Below are positions 58,579 through 64,000 of a stretch of 64,000 nt of DNA, one piece after another (position 1 is the stretch's first letter; each line of letters begins with the position of its first letter). The DNA comes from Pseudomonadota bacterium. GTDB taxonomy: Bacteria; Pseudomonadota; Gammaproteobacteria; Burkholderiales; Burkholderiaceae_C. A program made the translations under genes and the position numbers. The notes beneath the pieces are model-generated. The model was given only the letters and a program-made list of their open reading frames with translations, searched no databases and was not told the DNA's origin. The stretch covers positions 1 to 64,000 of the forward strand of contig JAEZWW010000071.1 in the NCBI GenBank assembly GCA_023442945.1. The letters are read 5' to 3'.

Positions 58579-59357
58579 GGCAACCCATCATAGGCGGCCG
58601 TCCGGTCGGGCAGGCCCCAGGCGCCGTCGTAGACCGGGCCCAGAAAGTACAAGCCGTCGGGCGAGAACGTCGGCGCTGCGGCGTCGCGGTCGCGCGCGAC
58701 CAGGACGGCCTGCACCCAGTCTGGCGCCTGCAGCCCCTGGCCGACCTGCACAAGGCAGCCCATGAGGTTGCGGATCATGTGGTGCAGGAAGGCGTTGGCC
58801 TGAAAGTCAAAGCGCCAGTACGCGCCTCGGCGCGAGATGTCCAGCACTTGCAGGTGCTTGACGGGCGACAAGGCCTGGCAGGCCGAGGCACGGAACGAGG
58901 TGAAGTCGTGCTCGCCCAGCAAGTGCTGCGCGGCTTGTTGCATCGCGCTGCCGTCCAATGGGCGGAAGGTCCAGCCGACCCGCCCAGCGTCTACGCTGGG
59001 GCGCACGGCGGATTCGCGCAACACGTACGTGTACCGCCGCGCCAGGGCGCTTGCCCGGGCGTGGAAGGCATCGGGAACCGGTTGTGCCCATTCAACGGCA
59101 ATGTCGTGGGGCAAGTAGCGGTTGGTGCCACGGATCCAGGAGAACGGCTCGCGCACCACGGTCGTGTCGAAGTGCACGACCTGCATCAATCCATGGACAC
59201 CGGCATCGGTGCGGCCGGCGCACAGCGTCGCGACGGGGACGGTCGCGAACTCGGACAGGGCGTGTTCCAGGCGATCCTGGACGGTGTGGCCGGAAGGTTG
59301 GCTTTGCCAGCCTTGGTAGGCGGAGCCGAGGTAACTGAGTCCGAGAGCGATGCGCAC
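58575..59357 (-). CDS. truA: tRNA pseudouridine(38-40) synthase
   Basis: Modifies uridines 38-40 of the tRNA anticodon arm. The catalytic Asp is in CAGRTDAGVHG near residue 52; RIALGLSYLGSAYQGWQ is the N-terminal family block. Length 260 from the GTG at 59357, preferred because conserved sequence begins there; a longer open frame reaches 59426. Overlaps trpF by 4 bp. Confidence 0.95.
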   Translation of the reverse strand: MRIALGLSYLGSAYQGWQSQPSGHTVQDRLEHALSEFATVPVATLCAGRTDAGVHGLMQVVHFDTTVVREPFSWIRGTNRYLPHDIAVEWAQPVPDAFHARASALARRYTYVLRESAVRPSVDAGRVGWTFRPLDGSAMQQAAQHLLGEHDFTSFRASACQALSPVKHLQVLDISRRGAYWRFDFQANAFLHHMIRNLMGCLVQVGQGLQAPDWVQAVLVARDRDAAAPTFSPDGLYFLGPVYDGAWGLPDRTAAYDGLP

Positions 59358-59417
59358 GGGCAGGATTGTCGCCGAAGGGAGGTGCGGGGGCAGCAGATGG
59401 GTTCTGGCCGCACGGGC

Positions 59418-59476
59418 CAACAACAACGGCGCCGCAGGGGCGCCGTTGTTGTTGAATCGACCTCAAAAGAGGTCGA
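59418..59476 (-). terminator. Two consecutive perfect hairpins after fimV
   Basis: TCGACCTC-aaaa-GAGGTCGA (59457-59476) starts 11 bp past the fimV stop. It is followed by a perfect 16-bp stem, CAACAACAACGGCGCC (59418-59433) / GGCGCCGTTGTTGTTG (59439-59454), with a 5-base loop. The outer CAA/GTT part resembles A/T tails of a bidirectional terminator, though no pure T run exists. It probably separates fimV from truA-trpFBA-accD. Confidence 0.6.
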
Positions 59477-59486
59477 AGGGAAGGCG

Positions 59487-62246
59487 TCAGCTCAGTTCAG
59501 CCAGAAAGCGCTCAGCGCGTGCGCGCAGCGAACCGGAAGATTCGGCAATCACTTCCTTGACCAAAGCACGCGCGCCTTCGGTATCGCCGATGGCATGGAA
59601 TTCCTGTGCCAGCGCGAGTTTGGTGCCGACGGGGTCTTCATCGGCATCGTCCGGCTGCTCTGTGCGCAACTCGCCACCCGAGCGGGAGTCGGGGTTGATC
59701 GACAGCGCATCCATGTCGAAATCGATCATGCCCGCCTCACGGTTGGCTGCAGCCACCGGGGGTTGGGTGGGCGCGCTCACGTTGGCCGCGTGGGGGTTGA
59801 GCTCGGAGGGCGGGGCGAAGTCGAGGTCCAGATCGAAGTCCAGGGGCGCGTTGGCAGCGGGCGCCGGGGCAGGCGTCTCGCGGGCAGCCACAGACGCGGC
59901 AGCCGCTGCAGCGCCCACCGCGGCAGCAGTGGCAACGTGCGACACGGGTGCCGGAGCCGGTGCGGCCGGCGCGCGCACAGGGGCGTCGTCCAGATCGAGG
60001 TCCAGGTCCAAAGGCATGCCGGAGCTGGCGGGGCCTTTCTTTTCGATCAGCTGTGCGGTTTGGGGCTCGGTGTCGGCGCCGAAAGACGGGCGAATCGGCA
60101 CGGGGGACGTGCGTACCACCGGCGCGCCACCGGGCTTGTACAGCGGATTGTCCGGATCGAGTTCGGCCCCCAGATTGGTGATGGCCAGCCAATCGGCGCC
60201 TTCGCCGCCGGTCAGGTGGTAGGCCTCGGTCGCGATGGCTTCCAGCGCGCGCGCATCGCGGCGCTTGGCGTAGATGCTCGCCAGGTTCTTGTGGATGGCG
60301 ACACGGCCCGGTTGGGTGCGCAGCGCTTCCTTGAGGATTTCTTCGGCCTGCATGTCGCGGCCATAGGCCAAGTACACGTCGGCTTCCGCGACCGGGTCCA
60401 CATCACCGGCAGCATCCAGCTGGCTGGGCGAGTAAGCCATCGACGAAGCACCACCGCTGACCGGGCCAGCGTCTTTGGTGTTGACGCGCTGGCCACCGCT
60501 GGCACCAAAGAACGAATCCGGCTGCAGACGGCTTTCAATGAACGCGCTGTCTAACGGTGCGGGGTTTTTTTTTGCCTTGCGCGAACGGGCAAAGAGAAAG
60601 CCCAACAGGCCAAGGATGCCCACTCCAGCAGCAATCCACGCTGGATTGTCCATCAGCGTTTCGATGAAGGAGGGTTCTTCGACGGGCGCCGGCGCAGGAG
60701 CCGGACGAGCGCGCACTGCGGATGCTTCTGCCGAGGCGGCGCTGGCCGCATCTGCTGCCGACGCAGCGGCGGTCGTCGCGGCCGCCGCTTCGGACGCCGC
60801 AGCAGATGCTGCGTCCACAGTCGGCAGAGCCTCGGAAGCTGCTGCCACAGCTGCGCTGGCTGTAGCCGTAGCGGCGCTGGCGGCGCCCGTTGCGGCAGAC
60901 GCGGCGACGGCTGCAGCTTCGGCCGCCGTCGATGCAGCCGCAGAAGCGGCCGTGGCGACCGCGGGCGGGGTGACGGGCACAGCAATGCCCGGCTTGGCAG
61001 CGCTGGCCGGCTGAGCGCTGGGCGCGGCACCGGAAGCGGCCTGCAGGCGGGCCAGATCGTTGATGTTCTTGTTCAGCTCGGCAACGCGGTCGGCCTGCTC
61101 TTTGGCTTGGCGCGACTGCGCGACCTGGGATTCCTTGCCCGTCGGTGCGCCGCCCTTGGACAGCGTCAGGCGATCCTGAGTGGGCACGGGGGCGCGGCTG
61201 TCCTGCACTTGCGCCTGGACGCCGCCGGAAGCGCTGCGCGACGCCGTTGCCGTCGGCGTGGATTGGACACGCGAGGCCAGGCCGCGACGGAAGTTGTTGA
61301 AGTCGCGCGTTTGCGCCACCACAGCACGACGGGCATCGCGGCGCGAAACCGTGGAAGCCTGTTCCGCGGTAGGCATGTTCAACACGGCACCCGAGCGCAT
61401 GCGGTTAACGTTGCCGCCAATGAAGGCGTTGGGGTTGGCGCGCAGCATAGCGACCAGCATCTGATCAAGCGAGACGCCTTGGGCGCCGGCCGCAGATGCA
61501 AGGCCGTACGCCGTATCACCACGCTGCACCGTGACTTGGCCACCGCCGCCCGTGGCTTCAGCAGGGGCGGCTGCTGCCGGTGCAGGCGTTGCGCGACGGG
61601 TCGTCTGGCGATGGCGCTCAGCGCGCTCTTGTGCGGTCGGGCCGCTGGGCGTCGGGGTGGTCGGAGTGGTTTGTTGCGCCACAGGTGCAGGCGCGGTGAC
61701 CACCGGGGCAGGAGGGGCGACGGGCGGTGTGGTGGGCGCCGCGGTACGCGATTCGGTGACCGTCACGGGCGGCGGCGCAGCGCGGCCCGGCGGATCGACG
61801 AGCATCGTGTAGTCGCGCACCACGCGACCGTTGGCCCAATTGGCTTCGACCACGATACCCAGGAACGGTTCGTTGATCGGCTTGTCGCCAACCACGCGCA
61901 GATAGGCCTGACCGTTGGGGCGGCGGTGCAGCGTGACGCGGGCACCGCTCAGTGCCGGGCTGTATTCGACGCCAGCGGCGCGGAAGGCTTGCGGGGAAGC
62001 CATGGCCGCTTGCAGCGTGGAGGCTTCCTCTGACGAAATCTGGGGCACTTCGATCTCGGCGCGCAGAGGCTCGCCGAGGGACGACCGGACGGTGACCGCC
62101 CCCAGCGCGAACGCTTGGGCATCGAGACTGGCACCTACCAAGGCGAGGCCGGCAGCGGTGGCCAGCAGGCCCTTTTTCCAGAACGGGGCGGTGGAACCGT
62201 GGTGCAACGGCGATCCCTTCTGGATCGGGGCAAACTTATTCTGCAT
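59487..62246 (-). CDS. fimV: FimV/HubP-type polar membrane protein
   Basis: 919-residue inner-membrane protein required in relatives for type IV pilus function and cell-pole organisation. Order: signal/N-terminal segment with AFALGAVTVRSSLGEPLRAE (FimV N-domain), Pro/Thr-rich linker, LysM peptidoglycan-binding domain (VQRGDTAYGLASAAGA, near residue 240), basic coiled region, a ~110-residue Ala/Ser-rich stretch, one membrane helix near residue 540 (WIAAGVGILGLLGFLFA), acidic cytoplasmic part with a TPR, and the FimV C-terminal motif DPVGTKLALAQEFHAIGD. With pilF it indicates that the organism has type IV pili. Confidence 0.93.
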   Translation of the reverse strand: MQNKFAPIQKGSPLHHGSTAPFWKKGLLATAAGLALVGASLDAQAFALGAVTVRSSLGEPLRAEIEVPQISSEEASTLQAAMASPQAFRAAGVEYSPALSGARVTLHRRPNGQAYLRVVGDKPINEPFLGIVVEANWANGRVVRDYTMLVDPPGRAAPPPVTVTESRTAAPTTPPVAPPAPVVTAPAPVAQQTTPTTPTPSGPTAQERAERHRQTTRRATPAPAAAAPAEATGGGGQVTVQRGDTAYGLASAAGAQGVSLDQMLVAMLRANPNAFIGGNVNRMRSGAVLNMPTAEQASTVSRRDARRAVVAQTRDFNNFRRGLASRVQSTPTATASRSASGGVQAQVQDSRAPVPTQDRLTLSKGGAPTGKESQVAQSRQAKEQADRVAELNKNINDLARLQAASGAAPSAQPASAAKPGIAVPVTPPAVATAASAAASTAAEAAAVAASAATGAASAATATASAAVAAASEALPTVDAASAAASEAAAATTAAASAADAASAASAEASAVRARPAPAPAPVEEPSFIETLMDNPAWIAAGVGILGLLGFLFARSRKAKKNPAPLDSAFIESRLQPDSFFGASGGQRVNTKDAGPVSGGASSMAYSPSQLDAAGDVDPVAEADVYLAYGRDMQAEEILKEALRTQPGRVAIHKNLASIYAKRRDARALEAIATEAYHLTGGEGADWLAITNLGAELDPDNPLYKPGGAPVVRTSPVPIRPSFGADTEPQTAQLIEKKGPASSGMPLDLDLDLDDAPVRAPAAPAPAPVSHVATAAAVGAAAAAASVAARETPAPAPAANAPLDFDLDLDFAPPSELNPHAANVSAPTQPPVAAANREAGMIDFDMDALSINPDSRSGGELRTEQPDDADEDPVGTKLALAQEFHAIGDTEGARALVKEVIAESSGSLRARAERFLAELS

Positions 62247-62291
62247 AGCGAATTGGGGCAGGCTCAGCCGGCCGGGACGAAGTGAAAATCG

Positions 62292-62320
62292 ACATTAACA
62301 TCAACAAATTAGGCTGACAA
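62292..62320 (-). promoter_or_regulatory. Candidate fimV promoter
   Basis: On the minus strand TTGTCA (62320-62315) is followed after 17 bp by TAATGT (62297-62292), 45 bp before the fimV start and within an AT-rich patch. The -35 is 5/6 and the -10 3/6 to consensus. Confidence 0.35.
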
Positions 62321-62400
62321 GCTGAGACACTGGTTAACTCTTCTCACATGTTCACCAAGTGTCTAAACCGCCGCCTGTATGTTGTCGATAGGCAACGACG

Positions 62401-62419
62401 GGCAGGCCGATGACCTGCC
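62401..62419 (-). terminator. Hairpin downstream of asd
   Basis: GGCAGG (62414-62419 on the complementary strand) pairs with CCTGCC (62401-62406), 7-base loop, 15 bp after the asd stop. No T tract; function inferred from position. Confidence 0.4.
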
Positions 62420-62434
62420 GCTCAACGGAGCGTA

Positions 62435-63571
62435 TCAGGCCTGGAGCAGGATGCGCAGCATCCGGCGCAGCGGCTCTGCGGCCCCCCACAGCAACTGGTC
62501 GCCGATCGTGAATGCGCCGACATACTCGGGGCCCATGGCCAGCTTGCGGATCCGGCCCACGGGAATGGTCATCGTTCCGGTCACCGCTACAGGCGTCAGG
62601 TCCGCCAGGGTGGCTTCCTTGGTGTTGGGGACGACTTTTACCCAATCGTTGTCGGCAGCCAACAGGGCTTCGATGTCCTTCACCGGAACGTCTTTCTTGA
62701 GCTTGAAGGTCAGCGCCTGACTGTGACAACGCATGGCGCCCACACGCACGCAGAAACCGTCGACAGGAATGGCAGCGCTGTCGAAGCCTTCGCCCAAGCC
62801 GAGAATCTTGTTCGTCTCGGCCATGCCTTTCCACTCTTCCCGGCTGACGCCGTTGCCCAGATCCTTGTCGATCCAGGGAATGAGCGAGCCGCCCAGCGGC
62901 ACGCCGAAGTTGGCCACGTCTGCGCCGCCCAAGGCGCGTTGCTTGGCGATCACCTTGCGGTCGATTTCCAAAATGGCGCTCTTCGGGTCTTGCAGCAGGT
63001 CCCGCACTTCGGCGTTTAGGGTGCCGAACTGGGTCAACAACTCACGCATATGCTGAGCGCCGCCGCCGCTGGCCGCCTGATAGGTCTGCGTGCTCATCCA
63101 CTCGACCAGGCCGGCCTTGTACAAGGCGCCCACGCCCATCAGCATGCAGCTGACGGTGCAATTGCCACCGATCCAGTTGTTGCCGCCCTTGGCCAATGCG
63201 GATTGAATAACCGGCAGATTGACCGGGTCCAGCACGATAACGGCGTCATCGTTCATGCGCAGGGTGCTGGCGGCATCGATCCAGTGGCCCTTCCAGCCGG
63301 CCGCACGCAGTTTGGGGAAGACTTCAGAGGTGTAGTCACCGCCCTGGCAGGTCAGGATCACATCGCACTTTTTCAGCGCGTCGATGTCGTGCGCGTCCTT
63401 CAGCTGCTTCTCGTTCTTGGCCATGGCCGGGGCCGCGCCGCCGGCGTTGCTGGTCGAGAAGAAGACCGGCTCAATCAGATCGAAGTCGTTTTCGGCCTGC
63501 ATGCGGTCCATCAACACGGACCCCACCATGCCGCGCCAGCCGACGAGGCCTACCAGGTTGCCAACTTTCAT
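62435..63571 (-). CDS. asd: Aspartate-semialdehyde dehydrogenase
   Basis: NADPH-dependent reduction of aspartyl phosphate to the semialdehyde, the branch point to lysine/diaminopimelate, threonine and methionine. N-terminal VGLVGWRGMVGSVLMDRM, catalytic Cys 138 in GGNCTVSCMLMG and catalytic His in VGAMRCHSQALT. Length 378, the gamma/beta-proteobacterial type. It is preceded by a candidate leader peptide and attenuator (63606-63767) and is separated from rpoD by a 320-bp gap. Confidence 0.97.
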   Translation of the reverse strand: MKVGNLVGLVGWRGMVGSVLMDRMQAENDFDLIEPVFFSTSNAGGAAPAMAKNEKQLKDAHDIDALKKCDVILTCQGGDYTSEVFPKLRAAGWKGHWIDAASTLRMNDDAVIVLDPVNLPVIQSALAKGGNNWIGGNCTVSCMLMGVGALYKAGLVEWMSTQTYQAASGGGAQHMRELLTQFGTLNAEVRDLLQDPKSAILEIDRKVIAKQRALGGADVANFGVPLGGSLIPWIDKDLGNGVSREEWKGMAETNKILGLGEGFDSAAIPVDGFCVRVGAMRCHSQALTFKLKKDVPVKDIEALLAADNDWVKVVPNTKEATLADLTPVAVTGTMTIPVGRIRKLAMGPEYVGAFTIGDQLLWGAAEPLRRMLRILLQA

Positions 63572-63605
63572 TTTCTTTCGCGCCTTTCAAACAAAGTAAA
63601 TCTGT

Positions 63606-63669
63606 CTGATCCTGCCCGGCTCGTCAGGAGCTCCGGGAGGCGGGCGCACGACGAACCAGACTGGATCAG
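63606..63669 (-). promoter_or_regulatory. Candidate attenuator: competing inverted repeats upstream of asd
   Basis: Minus strand. Outer arms CTGATCC (63669-63663, containing the leader stop codon) and GGATCAG (63612-63606). An inner GC-rich hairpin occupies 63640-63611 (outer CCT/AGG, then CCCG/CGGG, then GCTC/GAGC with a 5-base loop). The two share the bases at 63611-63612, so they compete at the base. Downstream sequence is moderately T-rich (ATTTACTTTGTTTG) rather than a clean T run. Confidence 0.45.
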
Positions 63670-63716
63670 CCTTTTTTGGTGGTCGTGGTAATGCGAGAGC
63701 GCAGGGCGCACGACAT
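63666..63716 (-). CDS. Putative Thr/Lys-rich leader peptide upstream of asd
   Basis: 16-codon frame beginning MSCALRSR and ending Ile-Thr-Thr-Thr-Thr-Lys-Lys-Gly-stop. AGG lies 5 bp before the ATG as a weak Shine-Dalgarno. A longer in-frame start at 63767 would give 33 residues. The run of four Thr and two Lys codons just before the stop resembles amino-acid-operon leader peptides such as ThrL. asd serves both threonine and lysine synthesis. Function is an inference; no homologue was searched. Confidence 0.5.
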   Translation of the reverse strand: MSCALRSRITTTTKKG

Positions 63717-63776
63717 TGCTGCCTGACGAATCAGGGGCAAGTGGTGGGTGCGGGCGGCTGCGTTCATGAACTGGGG

Positions 63777-63782
63777 ATTGTA
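63777..63782 (-). promoter_or_regulatory. Candidate -10 box for the asd leader transcript
   Basis: TACAAT on the minus strand, 60 bp before the leader start at 63716. No good -35 at 16-18 bp. Transcription from here would start near 63770. Confidence 0.3.
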
Positions 63783-63835
63783 GCCGTGATCCGCACGGTC
63801 GCTGGGTCTGCGCAGGAAAGGTGTGGGCGCTAAGC

Positions 63836-63878
63836 GACGCTCGGCCCCTGAGGCGGGTGCCCTCAGGGGCCGAGCGTC
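63836..63878 (-). terminator. 18-bp perfect hairpin after rpoD
   Basis: GACGCTCGGCCCCTGAGG (63836-63853) pairs perfectly with CCTCAGGGGCCGAGCGTC (63861-63878) across a 7-base loop, 13 bp past the rpoD stop. No T tract follows; probably a terminator or mRNA 3'-end stabiliser. Confidence 0.6.
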
Positions 63879-63891
63879 CATGCCGGACCGC

Positions 63892-64000
63892 TTACTGCGG
63901 ATCGATGAAGCTGCGCAGCTTGTCCGAGCGGCTCGGGTGCTTGAGCTTGCGCAACGCCTTGGCCTCGATCTGGCGGATGCGCTCACGCGTCACGTCGAAC
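63892..64000 (-). CDS. rpoD: RNA polymerase sigma factor RpoD, C-terminal end (truncated by window edge)
   Basis: 35 codons plus stop: F-D-V-T-R-E-R-I-R-Q-I-E-A-K-A-L-R-K-L-K-H-P then S-R-S-D-K-L-R-S-F. This is the end of region 4.2 of the primary sigma factor, the helix-turn-helix that recognises the -35 box, including the RERIRQIEAKALRKL signature. The last residues (F-I-D-P-Q) differ slightly from E. coli RpoD. The rest of the gene lies beyond the window. Confidence 0.93.
   Translation of the reverse strand, partial: FDVTRERIRQIEAKALRKLKHPSRSDKLRSFIDPQ

Noticed and set aside
60650..60980. Long Ala/Ser-rich stretch in fimV as a possible frameshift or tandem repeat expansion
   Set aside because: The frame is continuous, codons vary, and FimV/HubP proteins normally contain such low-complexity linkers.
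1..64000. tRNA genes, CRISPR arrays, insertion sequences, prophage genes, replication origin
   Set aside because: None was seen on reading both strands; the TTGAT-rich patch at 31.3-31.5 kb was considered as DnaA-box-like but does not match TTATCCACA.

Overview
The window looks like a chromosomal segment of a high-GC betaproteobacterium of the order Burkholderiales, most likely family Comamonadaceae. The gene order (ndk-rlmN-pilF-rodZ-ispG-hisS-yfgM-bamB-der-hfq-hflX-hflK-hflC-hisZ-purA, then rpmF-plsX-fabHDG-acpP-fabF-rpoE-rseAB-mucD-lepA-lepB-rnc-era-recO-pdxJ-acpS-nagZ, then asd-fimV-truA-trpFBA-accD) and the protein sequences fit that group. I saw no tRNA, rRNA, CRISPR array, insertion sequence, phage gene or replication origin. 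The genus cannot be fixed from sequence reading alone.

Layout. 1-18.3 kb, plus strand: a 5'-truncated rluB, then a dense housekeeping run with many 4-base start/stop overlaps (RNA modification, type IV pilus lipoprotein, RodZ, isoprenoid and histidyl-tRNA synthesis, outer-membrane assembly, Hfq, HflX/K/C, HisZ, PurA) and a phosphoribosyltransferase. 18.5-19.9 kb, minus strand: an RsmI-like methyltransferase and Maf. 19.97-26.6 kb, plus: YceD, L32 and the fatty-acid synthesis cluster. 26.7-31.2 kb, plus: a small membrane protein and the sigma-E envelope-stress module. 31.2-31.65 kb: an AT-rich gap with two terminators. 31.65-40.6 kb, plus: lepA to nagZ and a small membrane protein. 40.8-45.1 kb: an acyl-CoA synthetase (+), a small MscS channel (-) and lysS (-). 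45.3-53.4 kb, plus: a surface-glycan cluster (flippase, acyltransferase, two glycosyltransferases, aminotransferase, initiating sugar-phosphate transferase, nucleotide-sugar dehydratase) without a visible polymerase or ligase. 53.4-64 kb: a LON-domain protein (-), a YggT protein (+), then a long minus-strand block accD-trpA-trpB-trpF-truA-fimV-asd and the 3' end of rpoD.

Two features stand out beyond ordinary annotation. First, a roughly 50-bp dispersed repeat occurs about 15 times (plus one decayed copy), in both orientations. Its core reads TCTGCGCGGGCAGCTAT followed by a short stem closing on TAGC. Five copies lie inside genes (rluB, fabD, a membrane protein gene, era, trpF). The two on the sense strand share one reading frame and the three on the antisense strand share another. 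Other copies supply a stop codon (pdxJ) or a Shine-Dalgarno sequence (phosphoribosyltransferase), and several bracket single genes as direct or inverted pairs. Second, upstream of asd, the enzyme at the branch point to lysine, threonine and methionine, lies a short unannotated reading frame ending Ile-Thr-Thr-Thr-Thr-Lys-Lys-Gly-stop, followed by competing inverted repeats. This is the layout of a ribosome-mediated attenuator that could sense threonine and lysine together.
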